Shown: piece after piece, positions 1 through 12,500 of the stretch
Layout of the letters: each line of letters begins with the position of its first letter
Position numbering within the stretch: the first letter of the stretch is position 1
DNA from: Takifugu bimaculatus
Taxonomy: Eukaryota > Chordata > Actinopteri > Tetraodontiformes > Tetraodontidae
DNA: 64,000 nucleotides
NCBI GenBank assembly: GCA_004026145.2
Contig: CP034980.1
Span: 124,001 to 188,000, forward strand
Reading direction: 5' to 3'
Position numbers and translations under genes: made by a program
The notes under the pieces: generated by a model
Told to the model about the DNA's origin: nothing
Database searches by the model: none
Seen by the model: only the letters and a program-made list of their open reading frames with translations

Positions 1-2602
1 GAACCCACAGAACTCAACACCGGGTCTAAAGCGGGAGCCAGAATTCCAGAATTAGGCCTGTAGCGCAGCTAACGGGCGTGTTTTATCGGCTCTGCCTCCG
101 AACATGAACGATATCATTTGGATCCCTCAGGCAGGATCATATTAGACTGAAGAAGACGATGAGTGATGAGGAAGAAAGCTGGAGGCTCCCGTTTGTTCCT
201 GGTGGAGGATTCCCGTCCGCGTTCCGCAGCAGGTATTTTGTCATGATCGAGTGAATGGCAAGTTCACTGTGCACTTCCCCAAACAAGAGCTTAAGGATGA
301 TGGAGCGCCCCTTTCCATCTTCCCGTCCGATCCGATGATGCTGGAATGTAGGTAAATAATTCAGCGTGGAAATGATGGATATTTGTTCTAATCCCTGCTG
401 AGAGGTCCGCTGGAGCGGAGCTGGCAGAAGGAACGCCGTCTCCGAGGTTTCATCCACCTGCATCTTCAGCTTTCCTCTTCGTTCCCAGAGACTGGAAGTA
501 AAACCGGAGCGCCGTCGCTGCTCCCGCGCGTTTCATTGATTCCGCATGTAAACTGTTGCGTCACGTCGTAAAGGAATTGTTTTTCCTCACGCTGGGATGT
601 ATCCGCGCTGACGTGCCGAATGCATTTCAACAGCCTCTTTTCTTCATCCCAGAAGTTGGAACGTTTGGAAGCGGCCTGATTTTCTCCTGTCAACACCAGG
701 TTTCTGTGATGGCTTTGAAGAGAACCCCCCTCAGGTCAGAGTCCAGACGGTGGAGCTGCGGAAGACCGGAAAACCTGGATCTCAAGGATCAGCGCCACAC
801 GTATCCCGGCTCATAACGGAGGCGTTTGGTTCCGACCTCCTGTGGAGTCCTGCGGTCACCAGGCGCTACATGCTACATGCTACATGCTAGCCGCCTAACG
901 ATGACAAAACAAGCGTTTCACCTGCCCCAGGTCTCACGTCAGGTCCTTCACAGCCCCGTCAGATGGAGGTTCAGGTCAAAGGTCATGAGCGTTCCTCAGG
1001 AGCAGCATCAGGTTGCTCCTCAGCCCGTGGAGACGCCAGCGCCCCCTGCGGTGATTCGCCCGACGAGGAGAACCGTTGGTGCGGCCGCAGATCCGGCCGT
1101 GTCAGGAGGTCCGAGAACAGGAAGCTGGAGTCAATTGACGCAGAAAACAGGCGGCGAGTGGGCGGATGTTTCTTCCTCGAGGTGTCGCCTGATCTTCCGA
1201 AAGCACTTCAGGTTTTGTGGTCGAGGCGTGCGGATGGATGTAGCATGTGCCGCCGCGGCATGATTGCAAACGCAGTCGATGTCGGCGACGGTGGGAACCT
1301 CTGGATAAAAACAACAGAGCGGGTAATTGTAAACACAGAAGAGGCCGGACGCCTCTTCCACCTTCTGGGCTGCAGAAAACAGGACCGCCGGGAGGGAAAC
1401 GGAATCGCCCACACCTTCGCTCGCGGTCAGACCTGCTGGGAGCGGCGGCGGTGCGCTGATTAATCCGCCATGTGCACGCTGCACTTCAGGAGACGGCTTT
1501 GCATAATGCCCTCTCCGACAGCCGGGCGCGATACGAGGAGAAGGAAACGGGATCAAAAAAATCCATTTCGGCATTTGGACGCCAACCCGGAGGAGCTAAT
1601 TCTTCTTTTTTATGTCTTAAATTGCCAGGTGTAAATCCCGCCCGGCTGCGGGCCTGACGGGATAGAACGGGAGGGGCGGCGGAGGCCGCGGGGCTCAGAG
1701 CGCCCCGGAGACGGCGGCGGTGTCGGTTCTATCTCGCAGCCGCAGACGGAACGTCCTCGGCTTTGATCGATGGAACCGGCACCTGCTTTTATCAGAACTC
1801 AGGAGGACTAAAGCTCCGGAGCCATCGCGGGCGAAACTTCCGGATTAGGTTTTAATGTGGCTTTGGAGTGAAAGTGGCTGCGCTAAGTAGAAAACCCAGA
1901 AGTTTCGGGCTCCGCCTGCGTATCAGCACTTTTTCCCGTTAAATGTTCCGAACTTCTGAGGCCTCTTCCGCTCCGCGTTTCTTAGCCTCTCAAGCCGACG
2001 TCCGCCGGGTCACCGCTCGCCCGGAACGCGTTAAAGTTCCGTCGCCACCCTTTTAGACCTGCGGATGCTCGTCCCGCGAACAGAGGACCCTGCGGTCGTC
2101 GCCATGGCAACGGGTCTAGGCCAGACGCCGGAGGCCAAAACTGGCCCAGAAGTTCCCGAACGCCTCTGCGGGTTCGTGACGCATATTCAGATTAAAAAAT
2201 AATGAATAAATTGATTGTTCGTCTCTGTTCTTCCCGCCACGTGGACGAGAGGACCTGGAGTCTAACAGAACATTTGGAACCTTCAGCTAGCTTTGTATTG
2301 TTAGCACGTGGCCAGTGTGTGACAGGGAACATGTTCCCGGCGCCCTGTGTTCTGCAGCCAGGACTCGCCGTCCGGGCCAGCGTTTGATGTGCTCACAGCC
2401 GCATGAATGAAGCTCACAAGTCTGACGCGAGGGACAGAAAATCTCTTTTTCTGTTGAACAGTCAGGACCAGATGAGCGTCCTGACAAACAGCCGCGACTC
2501 TGGAGAACCAGAACACCGAGTCCAGTTCCCAGAAAGGCTCTGATGAAACGCTCAGCGCCGCAATGCAGCAGCGTTTTGGGTCTGTTTCAGCCGTTCAGCC
2601 AG
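1..2602. other. downstream flank, no gene seen; CpG-rich from about 1000
   Basis: No coding region is convincing here. About 1000-2170 is GC- and CpG-rich with GC-box-like words (around 1670-1700). A perfect direct repeat of nuclear receptor half-sites is at 973-985. Confidence 0.5.
973..985 (+). promoter_or_regulatory. DR1 nuclear-receptor-like site (AGGTCAAAGGTCA)
   Basis: Two perfect AGGTCA half-sites are separated by one base, the consensus for PPAR/RXR, HNF4 and COUP-TF type receptors. A motif match alone does not show binding. Confidence 0.3.
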
Positions 2603-2667
2603 TAGCAAAGGCCTGCGATGCTAGCAAAGGCCTGCGATGCTAGCAAAGGCCTGCGATGCTAGCAAAG
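2603..2667. repeat. 19-bp tandem repeat, about 3.4 copies
   Basis: Three perfect head-to-tail copies of TAGCAAAGGCCTGCGATGC are followed by a partial fourth copy. Confidence 0.9.
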
Positions 2668-5600
2668 CTAGAGAGAAGCTAAGATGTCCAGAGCTGCTGC
2701 GAGGCTCTTGTTTAAACAACAACCCGGAGATTCCCCCGTTTTTGGATCGTCTCAGCGCCTTGCACGTCCTCCCGCGCTGACGGTTCAGTCTAAATAAGAG
2801 CAGAGAGCAGAACGGGAGGGAGCGCTCTTAGCCGGGCCGCCGTTACGGAAAAATGAGCCCCGCGGACGTGTGTTTACACAAACTGTCACATAATGCGACC
2901 CATAGAAAGGGGATTAGAGGGGGATCAGAGCAAAGCCAGTTTATGTTTCTGGAGAATCCTGATGGGATTCTGTTATTACCTCAGTCCTGGAGCAGCTCTC
3001 CGGGCCACGTTTAAGGGCGGCAGAGAGTCAGTTTTCCAAACAGGAAGAGGAACTTTCATCCGTTAATTAATCGTGGACGTATCCTTGTTTCAAAGCCCTG
3101 GTTGGGGGTCACTTTAGTGGCCCTTCCACCAGCAGGATGGAGCTCCCAGGGACTTTCTTCTGGCCTGGGTGGTTCTGGCGACCCCCCCCCAGTCGTGACG
3201 GCATCCCGGAGGACGCGTGGCCAACGCGGAGCGCCCGCCGGGCTCCCAGCTGCACGGCCAGAGCCAGATGTTTATGGGATACGCCTGACTTTGACAGGAT
3301 CCCACTTCAGCATGTCCCCGTGATCCATTGAGCGGCCGTTCGTCATGAGGGACAAAATAAACACCGGCTTTTTTTTGGGGAGGGGGGGAAATATGCACTT
3401 ATTGCCGAACATCTGTGAGAAATGGCGTCGCGTCCACACGTCTTGATGAATAACCGCAAATGTTTTTCCTCAGAGTTGGGAATTATTATTCAGCCGTCTG
3501 GTAAATACGTGGACGGGAGGGTGGAATGTTTACGTGCGCTTTGCAGATCTCAGGTCACGTTTGGTCGCCGAGCTTTTTTCGCTGGTGTAAACAGAACGAG
3601 TCTGAGCTGGGCCGGGGAGCCAGGAGCCACAGACCCGCCTCTCCCTCCTCCTCGGATCAGCTCAAGTGACCTTTCTTCTTACTCTGTGAGCTGGAACCGG
3701 AGCAGGAACCTCTCGGATGGTGTGGAGGAACTCACGGGTCAGTCCAGCTCACCGCGACGGTCCAGGACACCCATCCAAGACGCACAACACGAGCCTGAAA
3801 TGGATATACACAAAGCTCGCCACCGTCCTTCATCGGACATTCTTGGGAAAACAGTTGGGAGAGCGCCGCTTTGAAACAGAACTCCAGAATGTTAAAACTT
3901 TCAGCCCGTATCTGCAGCATTCATCACATCTGAATTGGGCTGCAAAAGCCACAAAACTTTAATGTCTGGAGTTTGAATCAGCTCAGAGGCTAACGGCTGC
4001 GGACGGAGTACGTTTGAAGCACAGAAACTCCATAATTCCAGGGTGACGGTTTGCTTGTGGCTTCCAGAACCTTTAAATCTGCTTCCTGTCCGGGTAGAAG
4101 AGGCCGACAAAGCTCCATCTTTAGAGTCAGTGCAGCTAAGCTAACGCCAGAACAGGAGCGGCTAACCTTTAGCATCATCGTAGGCACGCTGCTCAAGGTC
4201 GAGGCTGCAGGAGCGCCAGGACCCGCTGAGCCGTTTCCTTCCCACTTCCTTGGGTCACGGTCGCGTCTCCCCGTACGTCGAAGCGAACTCTCGGAGCTGC
4301 ATCCCGTCCGACTGTGAACCGGCGCTCGAACTTTGGAATCTGCTGAGGAGGGAAAGAAAAAGGCTGCGGTTGAGCTGAGAAACGAGCAAATTGATGTTGA
4401 GATTTACTTCTTTTGTTAACTGTTTATTGAAGTGATGCAAACGGGAGGGATTTCCATCGTTGGGCTTTTCGTTTGCCAGCCTCTTCTCCCTTTTATCCCA
4501 CTCTTCCTGCTCTCCTGGGCCGGCCGCGGCGCTCCGGCCAGCACAGTCGGATCAGCTGAGGTCCACACCTTTAGGTTGGGTCTCCAGGTCAGCATCCTCC
4601 CAGGGTCCCCTTGGTGGTTCCGACCACCGACCTTCTGGCATCACTGGAGACAAACCCGGGTCAGGCGGCGAGGACAATGAGGAGTTCGGGAACGGGAGAA
4701 CCTCCGCAAGTCGAGCAAATCTTAAATATTTCTAAGCCCGTTCTCTTCTTCTGTGTCGGGGGTATCGGGTCTCGGCCTCGGGCGCCGCCGCGCACGGCTG
4801 AGGAAGACTTTGCAGTGGGAAATGAAACTTCTGGGAGAACATTTACAATTACGCTTAACCGTCTGAGGGGACTCGCAAAGGATTTAAGCAAATAGGCCTT
4901 CATATTGAATTAATATCTACTAACTCGATTTAACCGTGCTTTGGTTCAACGTCCACTGGCAGACATCTTGAATCAATCGGACCGAGTCAGACATCTACGG
5001 TGACCATCGCTGCGTCTCCTCGTTAACTTCACGCATGTGAGGAACCCAAACAATCCAATCGGGCCAAACCCTGAACCAACTGGCTGCTCCTCACTGGTTC
5101 TGACAGTCATTCAATCCTCAAACTGCCGTAGTCCTGATTTAATAAAGTGGTCTTTGCCCTCCCGTCGGCCATCATTGGCGGGATTATCGATTAGGGCGAC
5201 GCAGCTGTGGCCCATTCTGGAAGTTCGCCACCGTGTGGACGACCCAGCGGAGATGATACAGGAGATAAAGCAGCTTCCATCCAAGGGAATCCCCTCAGCC
5301 TGCCTTCAGGGGGGCTTAGACGATCACAGATCCCCTAATAATGATCTAAACGTTACGTTTGTTTGCTAGGTCCCGCGGAGGTGGTGCCGGGGGTCTTAAA
5401 CAATCAAGTACTGAATCGAATACTTTCACAAAGGAGCTCAGATCGAGGAAACGAATATGGCACGAGTCTGATGATGAAGATGCCCTCCACAGATCTGGCG
5501 CTCGGCACGCCGGCAATTTCTGCAAAGCCGAGGTCGAGCTAGCGAATAAACAAATCGTGCCTGGAAAGATTTGCTCATCCAAATCTGATCCAGTCCCACG

Positions 5601-7450
5601 AGCCGAGGAGGCAGACGTTCTTACACACATCAGCCCCCGAGAGCGAGTAGAAAATGGGGATGAGCTGGAGAAACCCCGCCAACTTTAAACGACTTTCATT
5701 TAGGCGTTAGCTTGCGGCGGCTAACTGTGAGCTAGTGGGACAAAAACGCTGGAGCTGCTTCGACAGATGTGCTCTTCTTTTAGTGGAGGGAGGAGCAGAG
5801 AGCAGCTGCACAAACCCGCCTGATCCTGGAGCGCCGCAGCATCGGCGGCGGGAGGTGATTGATTTCTGTTTAGCGGGCGAGCGAGATAATCAATTCTCTC
5901 TGGCTAATGTGTGTGAAGTGGGAGTGAGGTGGAGATGACAGCGACCTCTTTCTGGGCTTGGATTTTTCTGCTGACGCCTGACAGCTTCTTTTGCCTCCTG
6001 CCAAATCAGACGTGGACGCGTCACGTTCGTGTGCTGTGTTCCTCTCAGCTGCCACATCACAGCCCCTGAAACGGAGCGGCGGCGGCGGCAGCGGCGGCTT
6101 CCCCTCCCTCCGGCCGTTACACACAACATCTGGCGAGGTGGGCCAGGTCCAGGCTTCGGTGGAGGTCCGCGCAGCTTCACGCATCGCTGTGAAGATGAAG
6201 ATGTAGCGATCCGGCAGACCTGCTCCGGAGGCAGGAAGGCTCAGAACTGCTGATCCCATCCAGGTGGGAAGTTCTCCGCCCACCAGATTCAACACTGTAA
6301 AGACGTTCACACCTTCTAAAGCAGCTGGGAAGGTTCGAGTTCTCCTTGCGGTGTCGCCCACCGATTGGTCCCCCTACATCTGTGAGGTGACCAGTCACAG
6401 TTGAACGGTCCTCGATCCCGGCCCCTCGAGGCCTGATCCATATCCGACAGGCTGCTTATCAAAGACCCAAAACATCGAATCCTAAAGTGTTCGTCCTCTT
6501 TCGGCAGAACGTTGCGGTTTGGAGGGAAACGAGGAGATTTTCTCACTTGGCTTCTCATCACTGTTTCTGTTCATGGGAGCTGAAAAGGGGCCGAGTTTGG
6601 GTCTTGGGAGGCTCGTTCCAGTCCGACTTGTTCCACCGCTGTGAAAGTCATGATGCTTTCATTTCAAAAAGCTCCTGAAACAAAGTCCAGATCCCGGAGC
6701 CTGACGATTCCACAGCGTGACGTCCTCGGAAGCGCCGGCGCTGCTCCAACTTCCAGGTGGTGAAATGAGATTCTAATTACTGTCAAAACAGAGACAGATT
6801 CATCTCAGTGGATGAGAGAATCCTGACATGAAAACGGAGAAATCAGGGCCGAGGAACACGTGGAGAGCAGGAAGAACATTCACAACAGACTGGGAATGGT
6901 CTTCCACCAGTGTGACTGTGGAGAAGAATGAGTGAAGGTTGGGAAAAAAGGTAATTTCCACAAGTTAGAGGCGTTTACTTAACATTAGCTTCCCTTACGG
7001 GGGGGTTGGGATCTGTGACTACGATATACAAGAACAATAAGCCAAGTCTCCACTTCATAAATGTGAGTTTTCCCAGTTGGTAAAAGAATTTAGAGGAATT
7101 TTACGGGCTTGTCAGTTAAACTGATGGACAGCAGGTCCTGGAGTAGCTTCCAGTGCTACGGTAGCGTCCATACGCAGTTGTTGAGGGCCCATTTGGCCTG
7201 GGAGAAGGAACCTCGCCGTGCTCCTCGTGGATGGTGACTCCAAGACTGACTCCAAGATCTACAGGGCCTGCGGACACTTGTCACACATCAAAGATGCATC
7301 CAGGTGAATCCCAGGGTTCAGCAGCACCCTGGTCCTCAAAGAGACATCAGCTGGTCCTCACCAGGTTCTGCTGCTCCAACCTTTGGGTTCCTGCACAGAT
7401 CATTGCTGACGGTCATCACTGGAGGACCCTGAGCACCGTTACGTAAGACA
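2668..7450. other. downstream flank, no gene seen
   Basis: Open frames here are short, overlap on both strands and resemble no protein family. 2860-2960 is an AT-richer stretch with palindromic words such as TGTGTTTACACA. No RNA gene was recognised. Confidence 0.45.
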
Positions 7451-7820
7451 CAGCTTCATCTTCATCTCAGCTTCATCTTCATCTCAGCTTCATCTTCATC
7501 TTGGCTTCATCTTCATCTCAGCTTCATCTCAGCTTCTTCATCTCAGCTTCATCTTCATCTTGGCTTCATCTTCATCTTGGCTTCATCTTCATCTCAGCTT
7601 CATCTTCATCTCAGCTTCTTCATCTCAGCTTCATCTTCATCTTGGCTTCATCTTCATCTCGGCTTCATCTTCATCTTGGCTTCTTCTTCATCTCAGCTTC
7701 TTCATCTTCATCTCAGCTTCATCTTCATCTCAGCTTCATCTCAGCTTCTTCTTCATCTCAGCTTCATCTTCATCTCAGCTTCTTCTTCATCTCAGCTTCA
7801 TCTTCATCTCAGCTTCATCA
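7451..7820. repeat. minisatellite of CTTCATC/CTCAG units
   Basis: About 370 bp is built from AGCTTCATCTTCATCTC (17 bp) with shorter 14- and 11-bp variants and TTGGC replacements. Because the units contain no stop on the plus strand, all three frames stay open and give Ser/Leu/His-rich artefact translations. Confidence 0.95.
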
Positions 7821-9315
7821 GCTGATATGGCTGAAACGTGATCCAGGATCCTCTAATGGAGCTCACCTAAGTCAGGAGAAAGAACTGTGATCTCCGCCCA
7901 GAGCAAGTGGAAACTTCACCTCATGTGAAGATAAGAGCGGGGATGGTGGTGTGTGTGTGCGTGTGTGTGTGTGTGTGTGTGCGTGTGTAGGGAGGGGGGG
8001 GGGGGGGTGCAGCTGGGAGACATTAGGAAAACCAGTCATCCTCACTAGAAGAGACGAGTAAAAGAACCACGAAAATAAGACACAACTTTCAGATGCCTTC
8101 AGATGTTCCTTATTAGAGGAGGACCCCCCCCCCCCAAACCTTCCCCAACCCGCTCATTATGGGATGTAGTTGCCTGAAGAACTGAGCTGAGTCCAAGGAT
8201 TTATGATGATCTTTGCTTTCATTTACGCTGTCTCACTGCTTCAAATGAAGACATGATGATTAAACTCTTATTGTTCCACCCCCCCCCCCCCCGGAAGCAG
8301 GTGATCCACTCGTTCCATTTTCTTTTTCCCAGTGGGAAACTTGGTCTCTTCTTTCTCAAGTGTCACATTGAATGTTTCTCTTTCGCACTCGGTGATATTT
8401 GAGCGCTGCTTAAATAACGATGGGTGGAAAACTAATTGGGCGTCCAGGCTTCACACTGGGAAAGACGGGAACCTGTTCCAACTTTGGTCTCTTCCACAGC
8501 AGCGAGTGGAAGCTGGAGCTGATAAACACCAGTGCTGAGTCAGGGAGTTCGGATTCTCCACCCGCCCACTGAACACACCACGGACCCGGGAGCGCTGCGA
8601 GTTAGCTGGGGAGAATCTGGAAAAAAGAGCTGCCTGAAAACGAAATAAACTCCACCGTCAACACCGGAGGTGACCGAAGCTGGAACAACCTGTGGAACGG
8701 AAGGGCGACAACATCAGACTGGGAGAAGACTGAAGGTTTTCAGGAGCTCAGTGGCCTCTGTCAGAAGATGTTGGGAATTAGCAGAACTCTTCGTAGGGCT
8801 GAAGATCATCGTCTGGATCATGGAGCTCTGGAAGTTCTGAACTGCCTTCTGCTGTTGATCAAGACTGATGATGTGTGAGGAGCAGGAGAAGTCTGGTTAG
8901 GAGCTCCACTGGATGAACCAATCCTTTTTTGTGCTCCTATCGTATCTGATTAGCACATTATCTTCAGCTGAGAGGGCATCTCATCCTGGTTTTACACATA
9001 TATTTGCCCCAGATGATCAACTCACACGTTCTCCTGCCCCACTGACTGAATTAATGACGTTTCTTAATTGTCTGATCACGCGGCGGACCTTCCAAAGTTC
9101 CCCAGCAGCCTCCTCCCTGGAGCATTGTTAGCTCATCTCCTGGCAGGGCTCCAGCCCTCAAACACAGGCAGATACATTCAGCAGGTGGAGGGTGAGAATG
9201 TCCCCATGGAGACGAGAGTCGCACAGTTGCCCCAGGATGATCCCAAAATCTCATCCGATTGGAGCGCCGCTGCCTGACGTGAGTAATGTTCATGATGTCG
9301 GACATCATCTCTGAC
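7821..9315. other. flank with (GT)n, G14 and C13/C14 runs; no gene seen
   Basis: A (GT)n tract with a following run of 14 G occupies about 7951-8007. C runs are at 8123-8135 and 8279-8292. Nothing coding is supported. Confidence 0.6.
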
Positions 9316-9547
9316 GTCCTGAAAGGTCCGTGACGTCCTGAAAGGTCCAGGAGGTCCTGAACGGTCCATGATGTCCTGAAAGGTGCAGGAGGTCCTGAAA
9401 GGTCCATGATGTCCTGAAAGGTGCAGGAGGTCCTGAAAGGTCCAGGAGGTCCTGAAAGGTCCATGATGTCCTGAAAGGTCCAGGAGGTCCTGAAAGGTCC
9501 ATGATGTCCTGAAAGGTCCAGGAGGTCCTGAAAGGTCCAGGAGGTCA
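9316..9547. repeat. 19-bp minisatellite, about 12 copies
   Basis: Units GTCCTGAAAGGTCCAGGAG and a variant ending CCATGAT alternate in tandem. Since 19 is not a multiple of three, each frame cycles with a 19-residue period and stays open on the minus strand; this is not a protein. Confidence 0.95.
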
Positions 9548-12500
9548 CCGCTGGGACACGTCACACCTCGGCGCTGCTGTTTGGTCCAGTAGACGACTGG
9601 AGCCGTCAGCATTTATATTTCAGAAAACCTCCAGCTGATGATATCTCACTGGGGTTTCGACTGCTTGGTTCCTCTGACAGTTTTACAGAAGTTAGAGAAG
9701 AAATCCTCCCTTTTTTTTTGGCTTCTCACACAAACTTCTATCTGCTGTTTCTGTCTCCACTGTTTATTTTAGTAACTCGGCTGCGATGTCGTAAAATGAC
9801 CCACAAAAGAAAAAAAATAAAAATAAGAATCTGAACATCTTGGGAGCTTTTTGGAGGTCCAGGCGCAGTTGATTAAAGACCATAGCCCAGATACTCCTAA
9901 ATACTACACTTATTGCTCAATGCTAATGCTAACAAATGCCCCACATGCTTCCTCATCTCCTCTTATATCAGTTGTGTGTAAACATGAACAGTTGTAGGAG
10001 GACTAGACGTGCCGTCTAATCTAAACCACTCGGCCACCACGAGGCGGGCCGGGCGCTCCCGTGGAAGGATACGTGCTCGGCTGTGGGTGGGCTGCTGCTT
10101 CATGTGGAATTACACGCCTTGTGCACAGCTGTCACTCAGTGCAGACCTGAAATGTGGCTTTTATAGACCCACTCCGACACAGTCTGTTAAATGGCTGTCT
10201 GGATGGAACCACTTCCTGTTGTTTGCCTCAGGCCCACCAACACGCTGATGTCTGAATGATACGGTTCTGCTCTCGCTTCTTATCGTGGAATAAGAGAAGT
10301 TCTGGGGCTGAATCGGCATCTGTGCCAGCGAGCAGCCTGTATGTTGCTAAGGAGAGGCCCAACTGGACCTGTTCACATCAAACTCTGTGTTGTTGCCTCA
10401 CACGCGGTGCTGGGAAACTCAATTTCCTATTCCTTTGGACCGGGATTGCCCAGCAGGATTATTTCCTCATCGATTTATTGGCAGCTAGTTCTGTCTTGGC
10501 ACGACGTTTCCCTGAAACAAGCACTCACAACCGGCCGAGATCTCCCTGAAACTACTCTTTTCCTTTAAGTGTTCTGCAGCTGAAGAAGGAACATTAGGAT
10601 GGAATTTAGCTTCATGCTATGTTGTCAAAAAGAGACGTCAAATCAAGTCCAGTTGGTCCGGAGCACCTAAAATCTGGTCCCACAACCAAACGCTCTACAA
10701 TAACAAATTGGCTAATTGGTTGTTAGCGCACACTAGCAAAAGGGGCTTTTTCCCTCCAAGTTGGCTCCGAGTAGATTTTCCCAGGTGTCTTTTGGGGGAT
10801 CACTGCTAAAGCTACTGCGCCAGTGTCACGGCCTCCCGGGTGGTCGGAGCTCATTGTTGGAGTTTCCACTTTGTTAATATTTGCTTTTCTTTGCTAACAG
10901 CTACACAGTTAGTTTGACATGCTTTGCAGACTGGCTGGATAAGCAAACGCTGGCCTGGTAGGTTAGCATTCGCCTGCTAATGTTGGAAAAAAACTAACAA
11001 AAATTACTCTGGCTAGTCTCGCTAATAACCACATCTCTAGAAACCTTTTTTTATTTTTGTGACTACTGATTTATAACAGTGTTAAGAGTTTAGAGGAAAT
11101 AACCAAATCTATGTTGGGTTTGCTCTGGACGCTTCCCGAAAAATGAACTGGGATAGAAAAGGGAAAGCTGTGTCATGTGGTCCTGACTGCCCAGACTAAT
11201 AACCACAGAGAGGTGATCCAACACAGCTAAGCTGATGATGTTATTGTGAGTAATAGCCCTAGCTGACGTGTAGCATATGAGCTAGCAAGTGCATGTGACA
11301 GTCCAGCTTGGAGACGCACAGAAGGTAACATTAGCCTCATGGTCGCATGGCTGAAGGACACTGGAGGTCAAAGCACCAAATCGACTGTTTAGTCTAAAAA
11401 TACCAAACATGTAAAGTCAGTTGGACGAGGAATGAAGAGTTTGGGTTAATTTCGCAGGAAAGCTTTTCTAAATTAGAACTTTGGATGCAGCTGAAGTTCT
11501 TGCCATCCAAGCATAAGATGTTTTTTGGCGCTGGCGGGGTTGTGCGGAGTTTGCTTCCACTCCTTTGTTTGGTTTTGCTGCGTTCATGCAAATCACCAAT
11601 CAGATCTTTTATTGCATTTGAACTTTAAAGGGAGCTGGAACCCTGGGACTCGCGCGCCGATGCCGCAACACCTCCGAGAGCGGCTAGCGAGAGACCTAAG
11701 ATCAACATTTGCATTTCGCCGTTTCTGCCCTCAACGCCGGACAAAAGCAAACACGTGTGATCCAAGCAGAGGGACACGTGGGAAAGCCGATAGCCGCCGT
11801 TGGAGCCTCATCGGCACCGCCGAGGCAGTTTGCTCCGTATCAGCTGGACGGAAAGTTTCAGCAGGAGCTAAAAACCTTCCGCGGCTCCTTAAGCGATTAA
11901 CAGCTTTTCCACCTTCAGTCATCAGACCTCCGGAATTCCCAGCGGGTAAAACACATCCGGGGGACGACGGCGGTCCGAGGACGTCTGAAGCTGCGTCTCC
12001 GGGACCGTGTGCGTGGGCGGGAGTCACCGTATCCAGTCGGAGCGGCGATAAAGTTGACAGCCAGCAGCGGAGCGCTCGATCCACGGCCCGGGAGACGTAA
12101 CTTATCGCCGCTCTGCGGAATAACCGGCCCGCTCCTTTCATGTGGCCCGTGTGAGCGCGCCAGGCTGCACAAAGCAGCCGTTCAAGCCGCAGCAAAGTGT
12201 GGTTTCAGAAGAACCCCACCACCCCTCTACCCTTAAGCCTGCCCTCCTCCCCGGCTGGATGCTGCAGATGTGGACTTAGGAGCTGGCACATGTAACGTTA
12301 TATGAGTCTGTGGGCTGGGAAGCCTCAGTGTGGCAATCAGGAGCACATTGGACGGGCCTGCAGACGCTGGCTGGGCCGCTGCCAGCGCTTTGAACTGGGA
12401 AAATAAATAGCGAGCGCGGCTACGTAGCGCCGGCCAGGCCTGGAGTCCTGCAGACATCTGCCTCTACGTGCACACCGGCGGGAGTGTTTGCCTTGGAGCC

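Noticed and set aside
1036..1056. CTCF-like AGGGGGCGCTGG on the minus strand
   Set aside because: The core is present, but the CCRC block is one base too close.
7451..7890. Ser/Leu/His-rich reading frames of up to about 130 codons
   Set aside because: They are read through the CTTCATC minisatellite in all three frames, with no unique sequence.
9051..9612. Reading frames with a DLSG/FRTSWTFQ repeat
   Set aside because: They come from the 19-bp minisatellite; the 19-residue period in every frame shows it is an artefact.
11525..12195. Long overlapping frames on both strands
   Set aside because: They overlap head to head in CpG-rich DNA, have no recognisable domains, and no splice or promoter support.
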